Source: Tistrella mobilis KA081020-065 | GTDB taxonomy: Bacteria; Pseudomonadota; Alphaproteobacteria; Tistrellales; Tistrellaceae | NCBI RefSeq assembly: GCF_000264455.2 | Contig: NC_017956.1 | Span: forward strand, 789,501 to 853,500 | Length of the DNA stretch: 64,000 nucleotides | Direction: 5' to 3' | In this document: positions 54,318 to 63,851 of the stretch, piece by piece | Layout: each line of letters opens with the position of its first letter | How positions within the stretch are numbered: position 1 is the first letter of the stretch | Notes under the pieces: generated by a model | Seen by the model: the letters and a program-made list of their open reading frames with translations, nothing else | Told to the model about the DNA's origin: nothing | The model's database searches: none | Translations under genes and position numbers: made by a program

Positions 54318-54347
54318 TTTATACGCCCTTAACTATGACGGGATCAA
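54318..54347 (-). promoter_or_regulatory. Promoter of the ATP-grasp/C45/MFS/PhzF operon
   Basis: On the minus strand TTGATC (54342-54347), an 18-base spacer and TATAAA (54318-54323) give a good sigma-70-type promoter, 33 bases before the ATP-grasp start. The -35 box overlaps the stop codon of the upstream MATE gene. Confidence 0.6.
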
Positions 54348-55810
54348 GCGACCTCGGGAAGTGCGCCGGGCGCGGGCGGGGTCCGCATCCCGGCGGCACC
54401 GGCGGGGACGAGCCCCAGCCGGTGCCGCCGGGTCCAGCGCGTCAGCATCAGCACCGCCACGGTGGCGAGGCCTGAGGCCAGGCCGATCCAGAGCCCGGTG
54501 CCGCCCATGTCCAGCCCGAAGGCGAGGCCAGAGCCCACCCCCAGCCCAACGCCCCAATAGCCGAGGCCGGCATAGATCATGGGAACGGCGGTGTCCTTGA
54601 GCCCGCGGAGCAGGCCCGCCCCCACCGCCTGGGCGCCGTCGGCCAGCTGGAAGATGGCCGCGATGCCCAGGAAGCCGACCGCGATCGCCGTGGTCTCGGC
54701 CACCGCCGGATCGTTGCCGTCCAGGAAGAAGCCGATCAGCGTGCGGGGCATGGTCAGCATCACGATGGCCGAGAGCGCCATGAAGCCGATGCCGAGCAGG
54801 ATGGCGGCACGGCCCGCTTCGCGGATCCGTCCGGCATCGCCCCGGCCGGCGGCGATGCCGACCCGCACGGTGCCCGCCTGGGCCACCCCCATCGGCACCA
54901 TGAAGGTGACGGCGGCCAGCTGCAGCGCGATGGCGTGGGCGGCGAGCTGGTTGGTGCCGATCAGCCCCATCAGGAAGGCGGCGGCGTTGAAGACGGTTAC
55001 CTCGAAGCCCATGGTCAGGCTGATCGGCAGACCGATCTTCAGCATCTCGCGAAGCCGCGGCCAGTCCGTCCGCCACCAGCGGCCATAGAGCGCGAAGCGG
55101 TTGAAGCGGCGGTCGGCCAGGGTGACCAGCGCCAGCGCGCCGAACAGGAAGATGTTGGCGAGCGTGCTGGCGATGCCGGCTCCCTCCAGCCCCAGCGCCG
55201 GCAGGCCGAAATGCCCCAGCACCAGGCCCAGATCGAGCACGGCGTTGACCGCGACCGCCGCGATGGTGATCACCATCGCAGGCCGCGGCCGGCCGAGGGC
55301 CGAGATGAAGTTGCGGAGCACCACGAACCACAGCGCCGGCAGGATGCCCCAGCGCAGCGTGTCGACATAGACCGCGGCGGCGGCGGCCAGATCGGGCGCC
55401 TGGCCCATGGCCCGCAGGATGGTCTCCGTCTGGCCCAGCACCAGGATCCAGGCGGTCGAGACGGCAAGGCAGAGCCACAGCCCCTGACGCACGGTGCGCC
55501 TGAGATCGCGGACCATGCCCAGCCTGGCGCCCACCGCCTGGGCGAGCATCGGGGCGGTGGCCATGGCAAGGCCCATACCGTAGATGAACAGCGCGAAATA
55601 GAGATTGGCGCCGAGGGTGGCGGCTGCCAGTGCCTCGGGGCCCAGCCGGCCGATCACCAGCACGTCCGTGGTGGTGATCGCCATCTGGGCGAGGTTGGTC
55701 AGCACGATTGGCCAGGCGAGGGCGAAGGTCGCCCTTACCTCGCGCATGAACGGGGCCTCGCGCACGAACGGGGTCTGTGCGCCGGCCGCGGGGGGAGCGA
55801 TGCCGGTCAT
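54344..55810 (-). CDS. MATE-family efflux transporter (NorM-like)
   Basis: 488 residues from the ATG at 55808-55810, 12 helices. Family stretches: ATFALAWPIVLTNLAQMAIT, TDVLVIGRLGPEALAAATLG, ALFIYGMGLAMATAPMLAQA, and in the second half IALQLAAVTFMVPMGVAQAG and GIAAIFQLADGAQAVGAGLL. It exports cationic or aromatic compounds with Na+ or H+. The frame is open further upstream (starts at 55918, 55924 and 55984 possible), but those residues are Pro/Ala-rich and unlike the family. Confidence 0.9.
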   Translation of the reverse strand: MTGIAPPAAGAQTPFVREAPFMREVRATFALAWPIVLTNLAQMAITTTDVLVIGRLGPEALAAATLGANLYFALFIYGMGLAMATAPMLAQAVGARLGMVRDLRRTVRQGLWLCLAVSTAWILVLGQTETILRAMGQAPDLAAAAAVYVDTLRWGILPALWFVVLRNFISALGRPRPAMVITIAAVAVNAVLDLGLVLGHFGLPALGLEGAGIASTLANIFLFGALALVTLADRRFNRFALYGRWWRTDWPRLREMLKIGLPISLTMGFEVTVFNAAAFLMGLIGTNQLAAHAIALQLAAVTFMVPMGVAQAGTVRVGIAAGRGDAGRIREAGRAAILLGIGFMALSAIVMLTMPRTLIGFFLDGNDPAVAETTAIAVGFLGIAAIFQLADGAQAVGAGLLRGLKDTAVPMIYAGLGYWGVGLGVGSGLAFGLDMGGTGLWIGLASGLATVAVLMLTRWTRRHRLGLVPAGAAGMRTPPAPGALPEVA

Positions 55811-56068
55811 GATCTCTGGTGCCGAAATGGTGAATGCGCGCACGGAATCCGGCGACGGCGGCTGGCTGACCGGCGGGGGGCCTTGCACCTGCCCCGGAAG
55901 GGGGATGCGGCCTGCCATGGTCATGGCCGTCTGACGGTCCGAGGATGGCGGGGCTGCGATGGCAGCCTGGGCTGTTGTCGCCATCCGGCGCCCGAGCCGT
56001 ACAGAATACGCGCAGATCGTGACGTGACACCCGCGCGGGAATTGCGGGTCTGGCTCGCAGGATTCGCA

Positions 56069-56101
56069 TGGTATACCAATATCCGGCATAATGGTATACC
56101 A
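56069..56101. promoter_or_regulatory. Twin TGGTATACCA palindromes
   Basis: Identical 10-bp palindromes at 56069-56078 and 56092-56101, centres 23 bases apart, followed by AAT in each. The form t.GTa.tAC.a is that of GntR/FadR-type operators. They lie between the divergent MATE and DMT genes, 36 bases before the DMT start. No GntR gene is in the window. Confidence 0.75.
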
Positions 56102-56137
56102 ATGCCCATAACAACCGGATGAGGGCGGGGCAAGGGC

Positions 56138-57040
56138 ATGGTCGAAACCTGGGTGGTGGTCACGGCGGCCGCGGCCGCGCTGCAGGCGTCGCGCACGGCG
56201 CTTCAGCAGCGGCTGCGCGGGCTGCTGAGCGTTCAGGGCGCAGGTTTCGTGCGCTATGCCTATGGGGCGCCGGTGTCGCTGGCGGCGCTGGCGGTCGTTG
56301 CTGCCTCTCCCGCCGGTGTGCCGGATCTGACGCTCGCCCATGCCGGCTGGTGCGCGCTGGCCGGCATCGCCCAGATCCTGGGGACCAATCTGCTGATCAT
56401 GTCCTTCGGTGCCCGCGGCTTCGCGGTGGGCACGGTCTATTCCAAGGCGGAGACCGTGATCGTGGCCCTGGTCGGTTGGGCGGTGCTGGGAGAGGCCCTG
56501 GCTGCAACGGCCTGGGCCGGCATTCTGGTGTGTATGGCCGGCGTGGTGGCGCTGGCCACCCGCGGCAACCGCGAAGGACTGAAGGCTCTGGCGCGCGGCG
56601 CCGGCGACCGGGCGGCGCTTTACGGGCTGGGGGCCGGGGCGATGTTCGCCGTCGCCTCGGTCTGCATCCGGGCGGGTGCGCTGGAGCTGGGGCAGGGCGA
56701 CGCCTTTCCGCGGGCGATCGCGACGCTGGCGGTGATGAACTCCATCCAGGCGGTGCTGATGGGCGTCTGGCTGCTGGCCCGCGAGCCCGCAACCTTCACT
56801 GCCGTGTTCCGCACCTGGCGCAGTTCCTCGCTGGTGGGCCTGCTCAGCGTCACCGGCTCGGCCGGCTGGGCCTGGGCCATGACGCTGGAGACCGCGGCGC
56901 TGGTGCGCGCCTTCGGCCAGGTGGAACTGGTCTTCACCGTGATCATGGGCCGGCTGCTGCTGGGCGAGACGCCCAAGGCCGCCGACATCCCCGGAAGCCT
57001 GGCGGTGATCCTGGGTGTGCTGCTGGTGCTGCTCGCCTGA
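56138..57040 (+). CDS. DMT-superfamily membrane transporter
   Basis: 300 residues, about ten helices, two EamA-like halves. QASRTALQQRLRGLLSVQGA at the start, GIAQILGTNLLIMSFGARGF, SKAETVIVALVGWAVLGEAL closing repeat one, and VRAFGQVELVFTVIMGRLLL plus GETPKAADIPGSLAVILGVL closing repeat two. The paired 'E...(V/L)..GE' pattern is characteristic. Cargo unknown. It follows the twin palindromes; the DUF6065-like gene starts 20 bases after it. Confidence 0.86.
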   Translation: MVETWVVVTAAAAALQASRTALQQRLRGLLSVQGAGFVRYAYGAPVSLAALAVVAASPAGVPDLTLAHAGWCALAGIAQILGTNLLIMSFGARGFAVGTVYSKAETVIVALVGWAVLGEALAATAWAGILVCMAGVVALATRGNREGLKALARGAGDRAALYGLGAGAMFAVASVCIRAGALELGQGDAFPRAIATLAVMNSIQAVLMGVWLLAREPATFTAVFRTWRSSSLVGLLSVTGSAGWAWAMTLETAALVRAFGQVELVFTVIMGRLLLGETPKAADIPGSLAVILGVLLVLLA

Positions 57041-57060
57041 AGGCGCTAGTCTTTGGGCCC

Positions 57061-57822
57061 ATGAGCGATGCGGACGACATCACCCGGCTGACCGCCTTTT
57101 CCCTGGGCGCCGACGGCCCGGCCATCCGGCCGGCGCCGGTGGAGCGGGCATGGATGGATGCCACCCCCCAGGGCTTCGCCTATCGCTGCCTGCCGCTCGC
57201 CATCGCCAATGCCTGGGGATGGGAACTGCTGAACCCGGCCGGCTTCACCGCGGTCTGGACGGGGGACGAGGCGCCGGCGGGGGTGGTGGTGACACCCGAC
57301 GACCCCGCGGCGGCGGTGCCCGCGGTCGGGCATTTCGGATCGGGCATCCTGACCTTCCATGTCCCCTGGCTGTTCCGCACCGCGCCCGAGGTGGCGCTGA
57401 TGGTGCAGGGGCCGGTCAACCGGCCCAAGGATGCGATCGCCGGTCTGCAGGGGCTGGTGGAAACCGGCTGGTCGCCCTTCGGCTTCACCATGAACTGGCG
57501 CTTCACCCGCACGGACACGCCGGTGCGGTTCGAGGCGGGGGAGCCTTTCGCCGCGATCGTGCCGGTGCTGCCGGCCCTGGTGGAGGCGATGCGGCCCGAG
57601 ATCCGCCCGATCGCGAGCGAGCCCGAGACCGAGCGCGCCCACGCCGCCTTCGTTGCCGGCCGGTCCGCCTTCATCGAGGCCCTGGGTGACGAGGGAAGCC
57701 TGGAGCGCCGGGCCGGCTGGCAGAAGGATTATTTCCGCGGCCGCACGCCGGACGGCAATGCCGCCGGGGGCCCCCATCGCACGAAGCTGAAACTCGCGCC
57801 CTTCATCCGCCGCGACGGATGA
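57061..57822 (+). CDS. DUF6065-like protein
   Basis: 253 residues. YRCLPLAIANAWGWELLNPA, FGSGILTFHVPWLFRTAPEV, MVQGPVNRPKDAIAGLQGLV, ETGWSPFGFTMNWRFTRTD and VRFEAGEPFAAIVPVLP match my memory of DUF6065, a family of unknown function sometimes found near peptide or natural-product genes. No signal peptide. No catalytic motif is recognised. Co-directional with the DMT gene. Confidence 0.72.
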   Translation: MSDADDITRLTAFSLGADGPAIRPAPVERAWMDATPQGFAYRCLPLAIANAWGWELLNPAGFTAVWTGDEAPAGVVVTPDDPAAAVPAVGHFGSGILTFHVPWLFRTAPEVALMVQGPVNRPKDAIAGLQGLVETGWSPFGFTMNWRFTRTDTPVRFEAGEPFAAIVPVLPALVEAMRPEIRPIASEPETERAHAAFVAGRSAFIEALGDEGSLERRAGWQKDYFRGRTPDGNAAGGPHRTKLKLAPFIRRDG

Positions 57823-57895
57823 TGACGCGGTTCCGCTCCACCCGTTCCGGGAGATCGATGCACGGCCGCTTCGTCTGAATGACCTGCGCAGCCGC

Positions 57896-59130
57896 GTGGC
57901 CCTGCTTGCCCTGGTGCTGATCGCCGTGCTGGTGATCGGCCTGCAGACCCTGATCGGCCGGCGCGCCGCCGACCAGATGGCGGCCGAGATCGGTGCCGGG
58001 CTGGCAGAGGTGGCGCAGCAGGTCGCCGACCGTTTCGACCGCGAGATCTGGAGCCGGTCCAACGAGAGCCTGCTGTCCGCCACCGACCGGCCGGTGGTGA
58101 TCGACACCCACCGCCGGGCCATGGGTGTCGATGGCACCCCCGGGCCGCATCTGCTGAACGTTGCAGCGCCCGCGGTGACGCCTGATGGCGCCCGTCACGG
58201 CACGCTGATCGCGTGGCTGGGCTGGGATTGGGGCCGCGACATTCAGCGCGATCTGGGCCGGGCGCTGCGTCGCGACCGGCCGCTGGAGATCCTGGTCGCC
58301 GACGCGGCCGGGCAGGTGATCATCGGCCCGGAAGCTGCAATCGGGCAACCGGTGCCCCGCAGCTCGGCGATGCCGGCGGCGGACGGCCGCAACGGCTGGG
58401 GGGCCGCCGGCTGGATCGCCCGGCCGCTGCGGCGTATCGCCCAGGCGGCCGACCGGATCAGGTCGGGTGACGACGGGGTGGAAATCTCCGAGGTCGGCGG
58501 CGCGACCGAGGTGGAACTGCTGTCGCGGTCGCTGCGTGCGCTGATCGACCGGCTGACCCACAGCCGCAGTGAACTGGACCAGGCTCTGTCGGCGGCCGGG
58601 CGCGACGCGCTGACCGGCCTGCCCAACCGCCGCTTCTTCGACGAGGTGCTGCATCTGCTGACCGACCGGATCGCGGCCCATAACGGCACGCTGGGCGTGA
58701 TCTTCATGGATCTGGACGGGGGTTCAAGGATGTCAACGACGTTCACGGCCATGCGGCGGGCGATCAGCTGCTGATCACGGTGGCCGGCCGGCTGGCGCAT
58801 GCGGTGCGCGAGCGTGACGTCGCCATCCGTCTGGGCGGTGACGAATTCGTCGTGCTGCTGGATCTGGAAGGCGAGGATCCGGCGGGCCAGGCCAGGCGGA
58901 CCGCCGAACGGCTGATCGCCCTGGTCGGGCTGCCGGTGCCGCTGGGCGAGGGGGCCGCCGTCACCGTCGGCGGCAGTGCGGGCGTCGCCCTCTGGCCGGC
59001 GGATCATGCCGATCCGCGCGAGGTGCTGGAGCTGGCGGACGCCGCCCTCTACGCGGTCAAGCGCGGCGGGCGCGGCCATGTCCGGCTGCATGACGGGGCG
59101 GCCCGGGGTTTCGTCTCCCGGAATAAGTAG
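57896..59130 (+). pseudogene. Diguanylate cyclase (GGDEF), frameshifted
   Basis: An N-terminal membrane helix (ALLALVLIAVLVIGLQTLIG) is followed by a sensor segment (LLSATDRPVVIDTHRRAM), a HAMP-like linker (RPLRRIAQAADRIRSGD) and the start of the GGDEF domain (DALTGLPNRRFFDEV, IFMDLDG). At the five-G run 58718-58722 the frame is lost; the rest (FKDVNDVHGHAAGDQLL, then RLGGDEFVVLLDLEG) is in the next frame. Two bases too many, or one too few, explain it. No second membrane helix is seen before the HAMP-like part, suggesting an earlier internal deletion. The signature RLGGDEF itself is intact. Confidence 0.83.
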
Positions 59131-59431
59131 GACAAGAAAGTTGCCATAGTTGTGGCGAATCCGACATAAACGTTCGATTTTGCACATTTGCCGCTGGACA
59201 GCCGACATGGCATCCGCATAAGGTCCATGACAGTGTTATCGATACGGTGATCTGCCGGACGATGACGTGACAGCCGGAATACCCGGTCGACAAGCGTCGC
59301 GATGTCGGCCATCATGCGGTCAGACGTGGTCCATAAGACGCCACCAGCCGTATGAGCCTTACACGACGGCGGTGACACACCGTCGGGACCAGACACCCAC
59401 CAGGACCAGAGACCCGGGAACCCGGAAGCAG
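59131..59431 (+). other. Gap after the broken cyclase, no gene seen
   Basis: About 300 bases of lower GC than the flanks (for example 59131-59260). It presumably holds the promoter for the small ORF and leuA; I see no strong hairpin or repeat. Confidence 0.35.
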
Positions 59432-59605
59432 ATGTACGACGATCCGCGCCACACCGCCATTGCCGCACGCCGCCGCGCTTCCGCGCAGGCCGCGGTGATT
59501 GCACGTGCCGAGGCGCGGCGCGCGGAACTGTTCCTGATGGCCTCCGGTGGCGTGATCGTCATCCTCCTTGGCCTTGCCCTCTCGCTTCGACTTATCGGCC
59601 CCTGA
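59432..59605 (+). CDS. Small Leu-rich membrane protein or leuA leader peptide
   Basis: 57 residues: a basic, Ala/Arg-rich helix (RRRASAQAAVIARAEARRAE) and one hydrophobic segment ending LLGLALSLRLIGP. Six of the last thirteen codons are Leu (CTC or CTT). An internal ATG at 59537 would give a 22-residue peptide with the same end. Its stop codon lies inside the left arm of a strong hairpin, and leuA begins 170 bases later. It could be an ordinary small membrane protein or a leucine attenuation leader; the layout fits the second, but a U-tract is lacking. Confidence 0.5.
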   Translation: MYDDPRHTAIAARRRASAQAAVIARAEARRAELFLMASGGVIVILLGLALSLRLIGP

Positions 59606-59653
59606 GCGCCGCACGGTCACCTGCGTAAACCACGGGTGACACACGCTCAGGGG
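59599..59653 (+). promoter_or_regulatory. Two-tier hairpin in the leuA leader
   Basis: CCCCTGAGCG (59599-59608) and CGCTCAGGGG (59644-59653) are perfect 10-bp arms. Inside, GTCACC (59616-59621) pairs with GGTGAC (59635-59640). The left arm covers the stop codon of the Leu-rich small ORF, so a ribosome at the last codons would block folding: a possible translation-coupled switch for leuA. Confidence 0.6.
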
Positions 59654-59774
59654 ACAAGAGACAGACCCGCATGCCCGGCGCAGGATGCCGGTGCGTGCCG
59701 ACCCCGTCCGGGCCCTTCCCAACCGCATCGCCCGCGGCCCCGGCCCGTCTCTCTTCGAAGCAAGGCAGTTTCAG

Positions 59775-61397
59775 ATGACCACCGAGACCAATCCCGCCCG
59801 TCAGCCGGTCGACACCACCCGTGCCGCCGAGGTTAATGCCGGCGACCGCGTCGTGATCTTCGACACCACGCTGCGTGACGGCGAGCAGTGCCCCGGCGCC
59901 TCGATGACGCTGGACGAGAAGCTGCGTGTCGCCGAGATGCTGGAGCGCCTGGGCGTCGACGTGATCGAGGCCGGCTTCGCCATCGCCTCCAACGGCGATT
60001 TCGAATCGGTCTACAAGATCGCCGAGCGGTCGCGTGAGGCAGTGATCTGCAGTCTGGCGCGTGCGAAGCATGCCGATATCGAGCGCGCGGCCGAGGCGCT
60101 GAAGCCTGCCCGCCGCCGCCGCATCCACACCTTCATCTCCACCAGCCCGCTGCATCGCAAGTTCAAGCTGAACATGGACGAGGCGCAGGTGCTGGAGGCG
60201 ATCGCCGACAGCGTCTCCTTCGCCCGCCGCTTCACCGACGACGTCGAATGGTCCTGCGAGGACGGCACCCGCACCGAGCCGGAGTTCCTGTACCGGGCCA
60301 TCGAGATGGCGATCGCCAATGGTGCCACCACCATCAACGTGCCCGACACCGTCGGCTACACCATGCCCGAGGAATATATCGGCCTGATCCGGGCGATCCG
60401 GAACAATGTGCCGAACATCGACAAGGCGATCCTGTCGGCGCATTGCCACAACGATCTGGGTCTGGCGGTGGCGAACTCTCTGGCCGCGGTCTCGGCCGGT
60501 GCGCGCCAGGTGGAATGCACCATCAACGGCATCGGCGAGCGCGCGGGCAATGCGGCGCTGGAAGAGATCGTGATGGCGATGCGCACCCGCGCCGATCTGA
60601 TGGGCGTGGGCACCGGCATCGACACCACCCTGATCACCCAGGCCTCGCAGCTGGTCTCGTCGGTCACCGGCTTCCCGATCCAGTACAACAAGTCGATCGT
60701 GGGCCGGAACGCCTTCGCGCATGAAAGCGGCATCCATCAGGACGGCATGCTGAAGAATGCCCAGACCTACGAGATCATGACCCCGGAATCGGTGGGCGTG
60801 AACAAGTCGTCGCTGGTGATGGGCAAGCATTCCGGCCGCCATGCCTTCAAGACCAAGCTGAAGGAGCTGGGCTTCGAGCTGGGCGACAACGCCCTGGAAG
60901 ACGCCTTCCGCCGTTTCAAGGATCTGGCCGACCGCAAGAAGACCGTGTTCGACGACGATCTGGTCGCCCTGGTGTCGGATGGTGCCGGCCACGAGGGTGA
61001 AAGCCTGAAGCTGACCGCGCTCGCGGTTGCCTGCGGCATCGGCGTCGACCATGTCGCCACCGTCACCATCGAGCGCGAAGGCGTTGCCCATTCGGCCAGC
61101 GCCGGCGGCAACGGCCCGGTGGACGCCGCTTTCAACGCCATCGGCCAGGCGATCCCGCACGAGGCGGTGCTGCAGCTCTATCAGGTCCAGTCCGTGACCG
61201 AGGGCACCGATGCCCAGGCGCGGGTGACCGTACGTCTGGGCGCCCGCGGCCGCAGCCATGGCGGCATCGGCGCCGATCCCGACACCGTGGTCGCCTCGGC
61301 CAGCGCCTATGTGAATGCCCTCGCCAAGCTGCTGGAAAAGGCGGCGGACGCACCGGAAGAGGCGGCCGATCCGTCGATCCGCAGCGCCGCCATCTGA
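59775..61397 (+). CDS. leuA: 2-isopropylmalate synthase
   Basis: First committed step of leucine synthesis: acetyl-CoA plus 2-ketoisovalerate. 540 residues. FDTTLRDGEQCPGASMTLDE carries the catalytic and metal residues, AHCHNDLGLAVANSLAAVSA the metal His pair, then INGIGERAGNAALEEIVMAM and FAHESGIHQDGMLKNAQTYE. The C-terminal regulatory domain (about 400-520) should give leucine feedback. The ATG at 59775 gives the usual length; the frame is open 90 bases further up. Confidence 0.96.
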   Translation: MTTETNPARQPVDTTRAAEVNAGDRVVIFDTTLRDGEQCPGASMTLDEKLRVAEMLERLGVDVIEAGFAIASNGDFESVYKIAERSREAVICSLARAKHADIERAAEALKPARRRRIHTFISTSPLHRKFKLNMDEAQVLEAIADSVSFARRFTDDVEWSCEDGTRTEPEFLYRAIEMAIANGATTINVPDTVGYTMPEEYIGLIRAIRNNVPNIDKAILSAHCHNDLGLAVANSLAAVSAGARQVECTINGIGERAGNAALEEIVMAMRTRADLMGVGTGIDTTLITQASQLVSSVTGFPIQYNKSIVGRNAFAHESGIHQDGMLKNAQTYEIMTPESVGVNKSSLVMGKHSGRHAFKTKLKELGFELGDNALEDAFRRFKDLADRKKTVFDDDLVALVSDGAGHEGESLKLTALAVACGIGVDHVATVTIEREGVAHSASAGGNGPVDAAFNAIGQAIPHEAVLQLYQVQSVTEGTDAQARVTVRLGARGRSHGGIGADPDTVVASASAYVNALAKLLEKAADAPEEAADPSIRSAAI

Positions 61398-61659
61398 TCA
61401 CGCCCGGCTTGCCTGTTTCGGCGCCCCCGCCGGACACGACGCCCGCCCGGGAACGGCCCCCGCCCGTTCCCCGCGCGGGCGTCGTCGCGTTCGATGCGCT
61501 GACACCGAATTGACAGTTTCAATGCGGTGCGGTTTGTGGCGTAATCTCGCCGCGTTCGCCCCCGACCGTCCCAGAGCGCGCAGACCCTTGCGCGCAGCCC
61601 GGACGGTAACCGGGGCGCAGGCTTCGACGCCGCCGGCGCACCCCCGGTCCGGGCACTGA

Positions 61660-62730
<1,071 letters not shown>

Positions 62731-62748
62731 CTCTGCAAGCAGTGCTGG

Positions 62749-62767
62749 CCGGCGATCGGATCGCCGG
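62749..62767. repeat. Perfect inverted repeat between mreB and mreC
   Basis: CCGGCGATC, G, GATCGCCGG: 9-bp arms, 19 bases after the mreB stop and without a U-tract. It may stabilise the mreB mRNA end or reduce readthrough to mreC, matching the greater need for MreB (inference). Confidence 0.5.
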
Positions 62768-62929
62768 TAAAGAAATCCTTAAGGTCTTCCAGGAAACGGG
62801 CTGTCGATGCCCGCACTCCGGGAAGACCAGCCCTGCAGGCGCGATGATGTCCGGACCATGGTCTTGTGGCCGTCGTCATGTCATGCTTGAAGATCAGTCG
62901 AGCCCCTCAGCCTCGGGGAGAACGCTCCG

Positions 62930-63835
62930 GTGAAGCCGCTCGGATACGGCCGCGCCGTGGCTCAGCCACTCAGACAGCTCGCCCATCGCTTCGCCTTCGG
63001 AGCGCTGGTGGTGGGCTCCGTCGGCCTGATGATCGCGACGCGCTTCGACGTCGTGCCCGTCACCGATCTGCGCACCGCCATCGCCGACGCTTCCACGCCG
63101 GCGCTGGAACTGTTCTCGCGTCCGGTCTCCAGCCTGACCGGGCTGACCGACCGGATCGGCACGCTGACCGATCTTGCCGCCGAGAATGCCCGTCTGACCG
63201 AACAGAACGAGCGCCTGCGCCATTGGGAGCAGGTGGCGCTCAGGCTTGCGGCAGAAAACACGGCGCTGCGCCGGCAGCTGGGCGTGGTGCCCGATCCCGA
63301 ACAGCGCTTCCTGTCGGCGCGGATCCTGGCCGACACCGGCGGGCCCTTCGTGCGCACCCTGCTGATTTCGGCCGGCGCCCGCGACGGCATGGCCCGCGAC
63401 GGAATCGCCGTCACCTCGGCCGGCCTGGTCGGTCGGGTGATCCAGGTGGGCGAGACCTCGTCGCGCCTGCTGCTGCTGTCGGATCTGAACAGCCGTGTGC
63501 CGGTGACGGTGGAAACCCCGGACGGGGCGGCCCAGCGGGCCATTCTGGCCGGCGACAATTCGCCGCGTCCGGCGCTCGCCTATCTGCCGCCCCATGTGAT
63601 GCCCGAGGTGGGCGCGCGGGTGGTGACATCGGGCGAGGGCGGCATTTTCCCGCCCGGTCTGGCCGTCGGCCGGGTGATCTCGGTCGAAGAGGGCCAGATC
63701 CGGGTCGAGCCCTTCGTCGACTGGCGGCGGCTGGATTTCGTGCGCATCCTGCTCGGCATCGAGCTGCATCCGGAAGGGGCGCCCGAGGTGTCGCCGGCCC
63801 TGCCGGTGGCACCGGCGCCGGCCCGCAGCCAGTGA
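62930..63835 (+). CDS. mreC: Rod shape-determining protein MreC
   Basis: 301 residues, GTG start. Basic cytoplasmic tail, membrane helix at about residues 22-38 (FAFGALVVGSVGLMIATRF), coiled coil (about 82-118, LAAENARLTEQNERLRHW), then the beta-barrel pair with LVGRVIQVGETSSRLLLLSD and VVTSGEGGIFPPGLAVGRV. Scaffolds the elongasome with MreB, MreD, PBP2 and RodA. Pro/Ala-rich C-terminal end. Confidence 0.95.
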   Translation: MKPLGYGRAVAQPLRQLAHRFAFGALVVGSVGLMIATRFDVVPVTDLRTAIADASTPALELFSRPVSSLTGLTDRIGTLTDLAAENARLTEQNERLRHWEQVALRLAAENTALRRQLGVVPDPEQRFLSARILADTGGPFVRTLLISAGARDGMARDGIAVTSAGLVGRVIQVGETSSRLLLLSDLNSRVPVTVETPDGAAQRAILAGDNSPRPALAYLPPHVMPEVGARVVTSGEGGIFPPGLAVGRVISVEEGQIRVEPFVDWRRLDFVRILLGIELHPEGAPEVSPALPVAPAPARSQ

Positions 63836-63851
63836 CGGCCGGCGGAGGGGC

